The notes beneath the pieces are model-generated. The model saw only the letters and a program-made list of their open reading frames with translations. It was not told the origin of the DNA and made no database searches. A program made the position numbers and the translations under genes. Positions 33,726-44,404 of a stretch of DNA of 64,000 bases are shown piece after piece (the stretch's first letter is position 1; each line of letters starts with the position of its first letter). The DNA comes from Schistocerca nitens (Eukaryota > Arthropoda > Insecta > Orthoptera > Acrididae), in NCBI RefSeq assembly GCF_023898315.1, contig NC_064615.1:1187505413-1187569412 (forward strand), written 5' to 3'.

Positions 33726-34905
33726 GGGTTTAGATGCAGCAGATCAACAGTGGACCAACTATTTACGCTACGTCAAACAACTGAGAAATGCTGGGAATAT
33801 AATACAGACATGCACATGCTCTTCATTGACTTCAAAAAAGCCTATGACAGTGTACATGTGGATACTATAATCAGAGCACTAAAAGAATTTGAGTTTCCAT
33901 CTAAAATAATTCGCTTGGTGGCATTGTGTCTAGAACAAACACTCTGTAAAGTGCAGACAAGTACCGGTCTATCAGAACAGTTCAAAGTTCGAACTGGCCT
34001 CAGACAGGGAGACACCCTCTCCCCTATATTATTCAACCTTGTGCTGGAAAAAATAGACTGGGAATTTATGAAAACTGACCTCATTGGAATACCCTTAGAC
34101 AACATGTCAAAGACCCAACTGGCACACGTGGATGATATAATTCTAATCAGCGGTAGCAGAGAAGAGCTCAGAAGAATGGCAGGCTCGTAATGCAAGATTG
34201 CCAGTAGGGCAGGCCTGTAAGTCAGTGAAGATAAGACAGAATACACGGTCCTGAGCAAGTCAGCAACAGACGGGGACCCGCTCGCTGTGGACAGTCTCCG
34301 ATTCAAAAGGTCAAATACTTTGAAATACCTTGGTAGTCTCTGCAATGATCAGAACATCTGTGAAATCAAAATAAATGCAAGAATTGTTGGAGGCAACAGA
34401 GCATATGTTAGCCTTCAGGATGTGCTGAAGAAAAGATCCCAGTCAAGAAGTTTTAAGATCAGGCTGTACCAAAGTATGATTATGCCAGTGGTTATGTACA
34501 GTTGTGAAAGCCTGACCTTTAGGAGAACAGACAAAGAGAAACTACTTGTTTTTGAATGAAAAATCCTCATAAAAATATATGGTCCTGTGATAGATTCACA
34601 AACAGGGGAGTGGAGAATTTGACAAAGCCGAGAATTAAAAGAGCTCTACACATCAGCCTGACATTATAAAATGAATAATAGGAAGACGGTTGACTTGGGC
34701 TGGACAAGTAGCAAGGATGAATGAAGGGAGGATATCCCACGATGTGTTTCTGGGGGCTGTAGCTGGAAGGAGATATCGAGGATGGCCACGGACAAGATGG
34801 AAGGACAGTACTGACAAGAACACCGAGGACATGGGACTAGGAGTGGGTGAGTGGTGGCTGGAGGCTCACAATCAGGGGTGATGGAGGAGTGTGGAGGAGG
34901 ATATG
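33726..34905 (+). mobile_element. 5'-truncated LINE of a second RTE-like family
   Basis: Begins abruptly inside the RT with GFRCSRSTVDQLFTLRQ, then LFIDFKKAYDSV, GLRQGDTLSPILFNLVLE and LAHVDDIILIS, where the RT signature YADD is changed to HVDD. After the stop at 34188-34190 it continues with SLRFKRSNTLKYLGSLC, MPVVMYSCESLTFRRTDKEK and TWAGQVARMNEG...AGRRYRGWPRTRWKD. The family is distinct from the LINE immediately upstream (KTLTYLG/RTWAGHVAR type). Several stops are present. The frame is shared with the upstream LINE at the junction. Confidence 0.82.
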
Positions 34906-37130
34906 GTCACTAAGGCCCAAGCCATGGATAAGTAAGTACGCAAGTAAGTTTTAATTGTAATTTCTGTAAATTTAACTTTAAACAATGTTTAGTTTCAGGA
35001 CCTATTATTGTGACGATATATAAGGGCCCGATTTTTGGTCGTGGGATAATCTGTTCGTGGCCGAGTTTCACAAGAGTAACCTGTGCTGGTTAGAACAACA
35101 ACAATGCTTCAAATTAACAGTGGAATAAGTGTTAAACAAGTAGTCCATGTGTAAAAGCAATGACAGTGTCTGCTCCATATGTACCTGATCATTCATCAAG
35201 AACTGTGGACTTTGTGGTTAGGTTTTACTGCTAGTAGATGTTCAACAGTAAACTATTGTAGCGCTATGTGGAGGTTCGCCTGCTAACTTTTAATGAGGGT
35301 TATTGGAAGTTATAAAACAGTGCACTGGCCATATGACTGTGTATTATTAGGGGGTTGTGAAAAGTGAAATTAAAGTACTGTTAAATGCAACTGTGCATCT
35401 GTCGGCTACATTATTTACTGTAGTCTGTGTCCAAATTTTCAGCCAGTGTAGCAAGGCAGTACGTCAACACTGAGGATAACAAATGAAGAAATAAAAAGAG
35501 GTGGAACCACCACAATATGTACACTCTGATGGGTTTACTGTTTCTGAGAAACTGTGTGTTACACTACAACAATGCAAGACAGAACAATAATTTCCATGTA
35601 GATTTTCTTTCTCTACGTACAGGTCAATGTAAGGGTCTTTACTACAGTGTGAAGGTCTTCATTGAGTTTCCATCTGATATAATGCATGAAATAGGGACTC
35701 TCCATAGATTAAAAAAAACACACACACAAATATCTTATTGGCTACTCATTTTATAAATTATCGAGTTGTCTAGAATCAGTATTTGAAGATTCATGACAGC
35801 TGAATGACAAGTAGTAAACTGACGTCTAGGTGCAAAGAATGTTGCTAGTCAATGTTCTATGACAAATATTGAAGTGTTAATACTGAGAATTAAAGGGCTT
35901 GTATGGAGGAGGAAGTGTTGGCTCATACATAAACTGTTACCGTGCCATTTACATTTTTATATATATTGCTTGAGGTTCTTGTGAATGGCAGAATAGCAAT
36001 TAGCAGTTGACAATGGGTCAGAGGTGGAAGGGGGAGAAATGTAATGTGACCAGTAGATGGCAAACCACCTCTGACAGCTGTTGCACTCACAGTGGAGGGA
36101 GGGCAAAGGGTGCAGCATAATTTCATCCACAGGTGAGCATACAAAATGTAATCATAATTGTAAAAATGTCATGTTAAATGAAAGTGTGAGTTCTTTGAAT
36201 GTTCTCATGATGGTGATACCAGACACCAAACTTTCACTGAAGGCATCTTGTAGCCAGCATATTGAATAAACACGAATGTTAACTGCAGGTTTGTCAATAA
36301 AAATTTGTGCGAATAAAAAATAACAAAAAAAGTCAGCCTAAATTTGGTAGATCTATGTGACCTGTAAAATGGTAATGCGATTGAGCATTTCTGGTCATGA
36401 CAACATACAACGTAGAAAAATAAGAAAATTTGTTAAACCACAATGAATCAAAATAATTATTACTATATCCTAGATGATTAAAAACAAATGTCAAAAGCTT
36501 TTTACAAAGTAGAAGCATTCATATTAATGGTCCTATTTTAAATTTAGTTTAAGAAATCAGAGACATTTTATTTAAGTTTAACAATTATTAAATACCGCCT
36601 GTTACCCACGGCTATGCTCGCAAATCGATAGTTCAGTTACGATGAGTGATGGTAACCCAGTAAGCTATTGTACACGCAATAACGTCAACTGCATTCACGT
36701 GTCTGCCTCTTCTGGTAAGCACAGCTCACAGTGGGCCCTGACACAACACGCAGCACTGCTGCTAAGTGGTGCCTGCGGAGGGGCATTCGCATCTGTACAT
36801 TGTACGGCATATACAGTTTTCTACAAATTTAATAATTTTTTAACTCAGTTTATGTTCACTGAGGTGAGAAAAAGATATTCCATTCTTTCCTTCATCCTCT
36901 TACTGGTTCTGCTCATGGTACAAGCTATCTCCATACCACATTTCGCCAAAATTGGTTCAATGGTTTAGTTGCCTGGAAATATAACCAACAGAGTTAATTC
37001 TGCATTTAACAATATTGGTATGGAAGAGAGGATTACACACATTGAGGATTGTATAAGTATTGTACCCAAACCCTCAGCCAAGGCTGTGCTTGCATGTCGA
37101 TAAAACAAAGTGAAATCAAAGCAGCAAGTA
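34906..37130. other. Intronic spacer, no exon recognised
   Basis: AT-rich. At 36594-36625 TACCGCCTGTTACCCACGGC, and at 36942-36975 CGCCAAAATTGGTTCAATGG, resemble ends of a widespread insect retroelement-derived repeat, so a low-confidence repeat lies at about 36590-36985. The 108-codon frame within it is probably incidental. Confidence 0.4.
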
Positions 37131-37137
37131 AGAAAGA

Positions 37138-37140
<3 letters not shown>

Positions 37141-37172
<32 letters not shown>

Positions 37173-37173
37173 T

Positions 37174-37212
<39 letters not shown>

Positions 37213-37240
37213 ACCTCTCACCTCTCTCTCTCTCTCTCTG

Positions 37241-37272
<32 letters not shown>
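37141..37272. repeat. Nested microsatellite hairpin (TG)n(AG)n...(CT)n(AC)n
   Basis: (TG) at 37142-37170, then (AG) at 37177-37209, then a short spacer ACCTACCTCTCAC, then (CT) at 37221-37239 and (AC) at 37243-37272. The second half is the reverse complement order of the first, so the whole can fold into one long hairpin. A further short TG run lies at 37308-37325. It is about 230 bp inside the DPH7 intron from its donor. Confidence 0.9.
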
Positions 37273-37275
<3 letters not shown>

Positions 37276-37497
37276 CAGCTGCAATAGACGCATCTCCAGT
37301 GCCAGATTTGTGTGTGTGTGTGTGTTTTATTTACTAGACTAATAAATCCTTGATCAACAGGTATAAAATAAAAAATATATATGTTTGAGGTGGAAGACAT
37401 TGGGAATATCAAATTTGCACATAACTGCACAAGAAAAAAAATATTGCAGGCCAAATTTTTATACATAATGTCATATGATTTATGCCACAGAACATAC

Positions 37498-37636
37498 CTT
37501 CCTGACGCCAATGTGTTGGGATGCATTGCATTGCAGTGTAGGCTCGTCACACCTGTTTCGTGACTCTTATTTGTTACTGTTGGTTGACTAACGCCACATC
37601 TCAAATCAAAGGTGTGAAACTTGCAGTCATCTCCAC
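37498..37636 (-). CDS. DPH7: DPH7 (WDR85) internal exon
   Basis: A 139-nt exon on the minus strand. The acceptor is CATTTTTTCTGTTGTGAAAG and the donor is G|GTATGTTC. The first two bases (GT) complete a Gly codon begun upstream. The exon then encodes 45 residues: GDDCKFHTFDLR, then TNKSHETGVTSLHCNAMHPN and TLASG. It ends with AG of a Ser codon finished by the C at 14094, giving LASG-S-YDETLRLWD, the unmistakable ILATGSYDE-LWDTR junction of DPH7. The motifs SGGDD-F--WD-R and KSHTMGV-S--S-P--ILATGS form a WD40 repeat of this protein. Upstream exons (start codon, first WD repeats) were not found and probably lie beyond 64 kb. Confidence 0.93.
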
Positions 37637-37834
37637 CTTTCACAACAGAAAAAATGGTTTATATGTGTAATAACATTCACCTATGTTCTTTTTGAGAAAG
37701 AATTGGCAAGTTTTAACTGATCATGATGTCATGATAAAGCTTTTTAAGACCAAGAATCTGCTATCACTTTCCATTCAAATCTATAAGGGTATTCATGAAG
37801 ATATAATTACAATACAAATAGAGATTACAAAATA

Positions 37835-38577
37835 CCAGGGGCGTTCAATAAGTAATGAAACACTTTTTGTAAGTCCTATTTTTCAACAATCTCCATGCAA
37901 TGTGATGGCCTTTACCACCACACTGAGAGGTCCTGTACGACCACACGGTAGCACCCTACTGATCGATGTCAATGTCTTGCTGCACTGATACCCTTTTCAT
38001 CATTCGTATACTGATTCCTGCAGAGTGCATCCTTCATTGAGTTTATGAGAAACCCAGAGGGCAAACACCTTTGAGTATCCCCACTGGTGGACAAGTGTGT
38101 CAGAACTATCAACAGAGATGTCCAGCTGAGCAGTAAGTTGTTCAACTGTGATTCAACGATCACCTCAAATGAGAGTGTCCCAATGTTCCAACATTGCAGG
38201 AGTCACAGCCGTGTACGGCCATCTGGCACACGGGAGATCGGACAGGTTTGCACCTCGTTGCGACGATGACGGATACTTCGTCCGATGACTCGTCCTGCTC
38301 CTTTTCGCTGCCAGGTTGCCGTAGACATTCTGCGAGCATCTACGAATATTTTCGACGCTCAGGTTTTCCACCAAAATGAATTCAGTGAGAACTCCACATC
38401 TCTGTTACATATGCCACTTTGAAGGCTATGTATAGTGCCGCCACCTATTGGAACTTTATGAAACTACAGGGGTTGAAGCAGGAATATTCCACAACGTTCC
38501 ACAATAAATTCTGCATTTTTTTCAAATGAAACTGGTTGAGAAAAAAATGTATTGGATTACTTATTGAATGCCCCTCA
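37835..38577 (-). mobile_element. mariner-like deletion derivative
   Basis: The left end CAGGGGCGTTCAATAAGTAAT pairs with the right end, which reads inward TGAGGGGCATTCAATAAGTAAT. Inside, the minus strand keeps the N-terminal transposase segment in pieces: ITVEQLTAQLDIS, DTLVHQWGYSKVFALWVSHK, matching the mariner HTH-linker with its RWVPR motif. The catalytic core is absent at 743 bp. A TA duplication is visible on the left (37833-37834) but not clearly on the right. Confidence 0.72.
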
Positions 38578-39769
38578 TGCTGGTAACACGAAGTAGAAAA
38601 ATAAACATGGTAAGGTAAGTTTTGGTAGAATGCAAATAATCTAGGAGTTAGGATACCACAACCAAATAGTTACATGCTGAGTCATTTAGAGGCACACAAA
38701 AAGGGATGAGAGCTTTGCTAGCTTTTGGACAAATTCTTAACAAACACACACACACACAGTGCAGCTACATTTGTCTGAAAGCTAAAAACGTTTTAATTGA
38801 TTTTTTGTGTGCCTGTTGATGACTCAGTGCTTGCCTGTTGATGACTCAGTGCTTCTACTATTTGGTGAAAAGCAGAAAATTATTACACTATATGTATTAC
38901 AGTGGTGTGTTGAAACTTTTTTCCTTGTAGCCATATTGAATGTCGCTGAACGTTGCTTCCGTGTGCAATGAGCAGTTAACACACAACTGACGTGAGCACC
39001 TCTTACTGCATTCTTTAATTTACATTTTAAAGAGATGGTGCAAACAAATTCAGTGAGGGTGACACTTGAAACAACTCCACTTGTGCAAATAATGTACAGG
39101 GGTACCCGTGGTTATTCCCAAATATTGTCAGAAAGATTCCTGTACAGAACTTGATAATTTTCCAGTAATTTTGCCTTTCTTATGTCGTCATAGGTGGCCT
39201 GCTTCAGTTATCTTTTCATTAATAATGGTAGGGTCTAATCCACCTAATTTCTAGCATTGGGGGGTTAGCAAGTGTTGGAGATGGTCAATTTCACAGTGGT
39301 ACTCTGAGAAAAATAGGTAGAATGGCACTGAAATTATTAGAAGCTGTATGCTTACAACCATGGTCTGAAACTGAACCCACATTTAAAACTGTAATATGAG
39401 GGTAGACTCTAAAGACATGTCAATATGTACATTATTCAACTGTGTTCCCATAAAGAGGTTTGAAAACTGCTTTGGATATAAATCAATAAAGAGAAACCTT
39501 TGGTGACAGAGAAGACCAACAATAGAATTAGGAAACAAGTAGGAAAAAAGTGCACGACCAACTGATCTGGGAGACAGTGAAGCACCACAGAACAAGTTGA
39601 TGTGGGAATTATAAGAAGTACAGCATCATATACGGAATACAGTGCAACCAGCAATGAGGGATGGCCGCTAAAGTGAGTAATGCGAGCCAGTCTTGACGGC
39701 TAAATGTCAGAAAAACATCGAACAATTGAGAGTCAAAGAACATGAGACAGAAGACAACAGGCAATTTGT
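38578..39769. other. Spacer with small microsatellite-family repeat
   Basis: At 38690-38885 a CACACACACACACA run is flanked by AAAGCTTTT-like motifs. A direct duplication of about 25 bp (TGCCTGTTGATGACTCAGTGCT at 38810-38831 and 38834-38855) recalls the termini of the microsatellite foldback family. The rest is AT-rich with no recognised coding. Confidence 0.45.
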
Positions 39770-39991
39770 TATATATGTATGGGGTATAAACTGCAATTTG
39801 TAATTGGAAAAACGATTTCTTGGTAGGGAACGCACAGCTCTGTATCTGGGATGGAGACTGCTCAACAGGTATAGAAGTAACTTTGGGTATGCTCCAGGGA
39901 AATGTGTTGAGACCTTCGGTTTTCATGTTGTACGTTAATGATCTTGCACACAATATTAATAATAACCTCAGATGACGCAGTTATCACTACC
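39770..39991 (+). pseudogene. CR1-type LINE RT relic, left half of a split copy
   Basis: The plus strand reads LGMLQGNVLRPSVFMLYVND, then LAHNINNNLR and DDAVITT, a decayed version of the RT block [19 protein letters not shown]...FADDA. The copy is cut here by the long-TIR transposon and resumes at 43385. Confidence 0.7.
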
Positions 39992-40279
39992 AGGTGGGTC
40001 GGAAGTTGCAGTACACCCCGTTATGTCAAAAACCCTGCAGCAATGGGGAAACCAAAATTTTCCAGCAAGGTATGGGTGAGGTGGTCCATCTTTTATGCTA
40101 TGCACTGAACATGGGTGCCATCTTGAAATCGGCCATCTTGAATCTAAGTTTTTTTTTTATGTAAAAGGGGGGGTGGCATGTGACATATCAAATAACATCA
40201 GCATTTTCTGACATGTTCATTCCTGCAATCAGATTTGATGTAGCAGGTATAGTTCAAAAGTTACAACACATTTTGGTAG

Positions 40280-41350
40280 AAATTACAGATTGGACTGTTC
40301 GTCATAAAGGAAAGTCATTTAATAAGTTCAACACTGTGTCCCTCTCGGTCAATGCACATTTGAAGGCACTGAATCCAACTGTCATGCATTCACAAAGGTT
40401 TTCCACAGAAATGCCAACAAATGCTTCTTCAATGCATTTCTCGAGATGGTGTCTGTTCCTTATTGTCTCCACATATACGGGTTGCTTTAAATGACCCAAC
40501 AGATAAAAGTGGAGCAAGATCAGGTGATCTGGGTGGCCACTCCATGGAACCACATCAGCCAAACCAATGTCCACAAAACTGACCATCTAACCACTGAGTA
40601 ACAACTGCTCTGTTATGAGGTGGAGCTCCATCCTGTTGAAACTAAGAGGGAAAGCTGCCATCTTCATTAAGAACTAACAGAAACACCGCTTCTTGCAGCA
40701 TTTCCAGATAGCGTTGAGCATTTAGGTTCTGGTCCATGAAAATGGGTCAATTTCCACACCACACCATAATCTTTATGTCACCAACTACCTCGGGCAGTTC
40801 CATCCAATGTGAATTCTGGTCACTCCAGTATCTGTGGCTGTGATGGTTGACTTCAATACTGACAAAAAAGTTTGTTTCATCACTGATCAAGATACCTTGT
40901 GCAAAAGAGCGATCTTATTGAACTTGCTCTGGGGTCCACATATGCAAAACTGCATACGTCTGTCTGTGTCATCCCCAGCTAGGTGCCCGAGTAGCCGAAT
41001 CTCAAACGGATGCTATCAATAAGCACAAAGGATTCATAGGATCGATGCCTGGCTAATTCCACATTCTGTTGACAAACGTTATGTGCTGCAGTGTGGGCTC
41101 TTCACAAAGAATGCCAAAACCACTGTCAGGGTTGTATCATCAGTAGCATTTTTGGACGGCCACTCTGTCCCTTAGCCACAGTCCCACTTTCTATGAATTC
41201 AGAAATTAAGCATCTGTCAGTGTTGTGTGAAATTGGAGGTCTGTCTGGGAGCTGGTTGTTAAAATCTCCCACTACAACATGGACACTCCATTCTACAGAC
41301 ATTAATATAACCTCAGTTCTCTCTTCTTTGGTCAAAGCCATCTTCAGTTA
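40280..41350 (-). pseudogene. Tc-superfamily transposase relic of the long-TIR element
   Basis: Minus-strand order: CIWTPEQVQ, ILISDETNFFVSIEVNHH and HRYWSDQNSHWMELP (first catalytic D in SDETNF), IKIMVWCG, PIFMDQNLNAQRYLEMLQE, NEDGSFPLSFNRMELHL (where FQQDGAPPH should be; destroyed), then WSGHPDHLILLHFYLLGHLK, corresponding to WPPRSPDLTPLDFFLWGHLK, and QPVYVETIRNRHHLEKCIEE, RECMT-like CECMTVGFSAFK. Catalytic second and third acids are lost and stops occur. This is a well-preserved but dead copy. Confidence 0.75.
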
Positions 41351-41503
41351 CCTGAACTATAACTGCTATTTCAAACATGTTTACAGGAATGCCTTGGTCA
41401 GGAAATGCTTATGTCATACGATGTATCACATGACTCCCTTCCGATTTAAGAAAACTGGCTTGGATTCAAGACGAAACAATGGAAACTCTATGTAGGAATT
41501 TCA

Positions 41504-41625
41504 ACAATGTAGGAAAAAACAGATTGCTGTTTATCGTAAAGAAGACACATCAAGTTGTAGACAGGCACAATTAAAAGACACTCATATAATTTTTGGCCAC
41601 AGCCTTTGTTAGTACAACACACACA

Positions 41626-41665
<40 letters not shown>

Positions 41666-43055
41666 AGTACGCACACCTCATGCACACACGACTGTCAACT
41701 ACAGAATCTGGGGGATGCAAGCAGGAATCTGCATGGTGTGGGGAAATGGAAGGGATAGTAGTGTACGGGTGGGGAGAGAGACGAATACTGTCTGGCGGAG
41801 TTCCAGGGACTCGATTGTCAACAGGTGCAGCATTGGAAGGTTGTGGGGCAAGGAGTTGGGGAAAAAAGGAACAAAAAAGGAGAGAAGTGAGGAAAGATGG
41901 GCAGATGCGTTGGCAGGGGGCTGCAAATAAACGGAGTGCGAAATGAGAATGGGGAGGAGACGACAGGACAGACGGGGTGGAAACTGTCGGGTGGAGGGCG
42001 TTTGGACAGTACGTTACTGTAGGTCGAGGCCGGGATATTTACAGGAGCGGAGAATGTGTCGTAAGGGTAGCCCTCACCTCCACAGTTAAGAAAAGCTGCT
42101 GGTGGAGGTAAGGATCCAGATGGCTCGGGTAGTAAAGCAGAATACATCAACCCAGCACTTTCTAGTCCAGTCCTGTCACCCCATAAGAGGCCACCAGTCA
42201 TTTACCAGCTCTGCTGCAAACATTGCACAGCTTTTTATATTGGTACGAATACCAACTAATTGTCCACCAGGGTTAATGGCCACCAAAGTAGACAACCCTG
42301 TGGCACAACACACAGCTGAACACAACAATGACTGCTGCACTTCAGCCGTCTGGGTCCTTCCCTCCACCAACAGCTTTTCTGGAGTATGCAGATGGGAGTA
42401 ATCCTAACAACACATTCTCCACTCCCGTAACTAACTCTGTCTCATCCTACAGTAACATACTGGTCCCGTGCCCTCAATCCAATGGTTTCCACTCCCTCTG
42501 TCCTATCGTCTGGTCCGCAGCTCGTGGTCGTGCGGTAGCGTTCTCGCTTCCCACGCCCGGGTTCCCGGGTTCGATTCCCAGCGGGGTCAGGGATTTTCTC
42601 TGCCTCGTGATGACTGGATGTTGTGTGATGTCCTTAGGTTAGTTAAGTTTAAGTAGTTCTAAGTTCTAGGGGACTGATGACCATAGATGTTATGTCCCAT
42701 AGTGCTCAGAGCCATTTGAACCATTTGAATCCTATTGTCTCCTCCCCACTCTCATCTTCCACCCTGTTTATTTGTTGCCCCCTGCCAAGGTATCGGCTCA
42801 TCTTTCCCTGCTCCTCTCATTTTTTGTTCCTTTTTTCGTACCTCCTTACCCCGCAACCTCCTGGTGCTGCACCTGTTGGCATTCCAGTCCCTGCACACTC
42901 CACCAAACAGCTTTCGCCTCTCTCCCCACCCATACAGTACTATCCCTTCCCAACCCTCTACAGATTGCTGCTTGCATCCCATGGGATGTTGCATTCCAGC
43001 CCAAGATGCTCGAGTTGGTGGTCGTGTGTGCTTGAGGTATGTGCGTGTGTGTGTG

Positions 43056-43105
<50 letters not shown>

Positions 43106-43225
43106 TGTGTGTTTTACTGGTGAAGGCGGTGGCTAACAGCTATATGTGAGTGTCTTAATTGTGTCTGTCTGCAACTGGACATGTCTTCTATACAGTAAGT
43201 AGCAATCTGTCTTTTCCTACATTGT
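41504..43225. mobile_element. Foldback element with microsatellite arms
   Basis: The ends are inverted: ACAATGTAGGAAAAAACAGATTGCT on the left faces AGCAATCTGTCTTTTCCTACATTGT on the right. Inside each end lies a dinucleotide run, (AC)n(AG)n at 41619-41665 and (TG)n at 43043-43104. Then come long inverted arms (about 41690-42130 versus 42345-43030): GGCAAGGAGTTGGGG... faces CCTTACCCCGCAACC, CAGGGGGCTGCAAATAAACG faces TTTATTTGTTGCCCCCTG. A SINE interrupts the right arm at 42517. No transposase was seen. The same terminal motifs recur near 63360-63570. Confidence 0.78.
42517..42730 (+). mobile_element. Chimeric tRNA-derived SINE
   Basis: The head AGCTCGTGGTCGTGCGGTAGCGTTCTCGCTTCCCACGCCC, with B box GGGTTCGATTCCC, belongs to the head type seen on the minus strand at 62893-63118. 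The 3' half GATGTCCTTAGGTTAGTTAAG...AGCCATTTGAACCATTTGAA belongs to the type at 21703 and 57491. Imperfect flanking duplicates are CCTATCGTCT (42502) and CCTATTGTCT (42731). It sits in the right arm of the foldback element. Confidence 0.88.
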
Positions 43226-43384
43226 TTAGGTTCAAGATGGCCAATTTTAAGATGGCACCCATGTTCGGTACATACCATAAAATATAGATCAACTCACGTG
43301 TATCCAACTGGAATATTAGAGTTTCCCCATTCCTGTAAGGATTTTGACATAACAGGGTGTACAGCAACTTCTGACTCGTCCTGT

Positions 43385-43750
43385 AGATTAGGTTAGTACT
43401 GCCTGCAGAAAGGTGCACAAATATTCAGTTGAATCTTGAAAAAATTTTAGAGTGGTGCAATGATTGGTAACTTGCTTTAAATGTTCGGAAATGTAAAACA
43501 TGTGAATAAAAATTGAAGTGTCCCACAACTACAGTATCAGTGATGCACAATTCAAATAATTCGTCAGCTCGTACAAATACCTGATGCGACACGGCAGGGA
43601 TACGAAATGGAATGATCGCATTAGCTCAGTTGTAGGTAAAGCAGGTCGCACACTTTGGTTTTCCAGCAGAATACTAGGGAAAGATCTTTCATCAGAAAAA
43701 TTCCCCGACAACTGGCTGAATCGAAATGTACCTCTTCCACCCTGGTAAAC
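43385..43750 (+). pseudogene. CR1-type LINE relic, right half of the split copy
   Basis: The plus strand reads TNIQLNLEKILEWCNDW, then LALNVRKCKT, and after shifts RQGYEMEWSH (corresponding to GVTFTRDMSWNEHI), AGRTLWFSSR-like and SSEKFPDNWL-type pieces. This is the region just after the RT active site of CR1-type LINEs. It continues the frame of 39770-39991 once the long-TIR transposon is removed. Confidence 0.7.
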
Positions 43751-43861
43751 GGGACTAACTGTATTCTCACTCGTAACTATTTCTATATTAAAGATACTGT
43801 CTACAAATAAATTCACAACACTGCCAAATATGACTGCCCTATGCCAACATGTTCACAGGTC

Positions 43862-44400
43862 ATATACACCGATGAGCCAAAACATTATGACTACCAGCTA
43901 AACAGCTTGTTTGTCCACCTTTGGAACAAAATACGTCACTGCTTCTGCATATCCAGAATCTGTAAGGTTTGTGGCATTTCATCTCTACTCACAAGTCATG
44001 TAATTCGCATAAATAACAAGCCGCTGATCTGCATATGCGGTTATGGTGCCCGATAGTGACCCAGACCGGTTCCGTAGGATTTTCGTCATGTGAATTTGGT
44101 CGCCGATACACCAATGAGAGTGCACTATAATGCTCCTCAAACCACTGTCGCACAGACAATTATATTGCTGAAAGATGACACTGACGTTGGGGAAGACACC
44201 GAACACCAAGCAATGTAGGTGGTTCACAGTTATCAATTACTACCAAATGTCCCAGGCAGGTGCAGGAGAATATCTTTCATAGCATAATACTGCTACCACA
44301 AACCCGCGTCCGTGGCACGTCACACCTTTTGAGCTGCCATTCACCTCGATGAAGGCGTTCGTGAAGATGACCATTGACTTAATATAGCAAAAGCGTTATG
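43862..44400. mobile_element. DNA transposon fragment (one end only)
   Basis: Begins ATACACCGATGAGCCAAAACATTATGAC, a terminal-repeat sequence I recognise from insect DNA transposons. Content then includes ATGCGGTTATGGTGCCCGATAG and AATTGTCCTGCACCTGCC-like palindromic pieces, but no second end and no coding frame. It appears truncated at the 3' end of the CR1 LINE at 44405. Confidence 0.5.
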
Positions 44401-44404
44401 TTTA

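Larger units (their letters stand above)
14095..37497 (-). other. DPH7: 23.4-kb DPH7 intron loaded with transposons
   Basis: Inferred from the phase-matched exon pair. The donor is AG|GTATGTTC (minus strand, 37490-37497) and the acceptor is TTCTTTTGTACGCATAG (14095 upward). It contains a Tc1, two tRNA-armed foldbacks, a TTAA palindrome, a SINE, an I-like LINE in the same orientation as the gene, and fused RTE fragments in the opposite orientation. I found no additional DPH7 exon inside it. Confidence 0.85.
39993..43381 (-). mobile_element. DNA transposon with ~150-bp terminal inverted repeats
   Basis: The left TIR (39993-40148) and right TIR (43226-43381) are inverted copies. Shared blocks are GTCGGAAGTTGCAGTACACC / GTCAGAAGTTGCTGTACACC, GTTATGTCAAAA, AATGGGGAAAC and GAACATGGGTGCCATCTT..GCCATCTTGAA. 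Inside is a minus-strand Tc-type transposase relic. Right of that, another element (41504-43225) is inserted next to the right TIR. It splits an older CR1 LINE. Confidence 0.85.

Noticed and set aside
36642-36968. 108-codon plus ORF with a hydrophobic C-terminal segment
   Set aside because: Lies inside a probable dispersed repeat; no homology, splice context or conserved motif supports it.
38805-38860. CRISPR-like or satellite array
   Set aside because: Only two adjacent copies of about 23 bp; a simple local duplication within a repeat.
42677-43136. ORFs rich in Val-Cys repeats and similar ORFs near 37033-37342, 41488-41685, 58368-58670 and 63227-63484
   Set aside because: They are translations of TG/CA microsatellites and flanking foldback arms.
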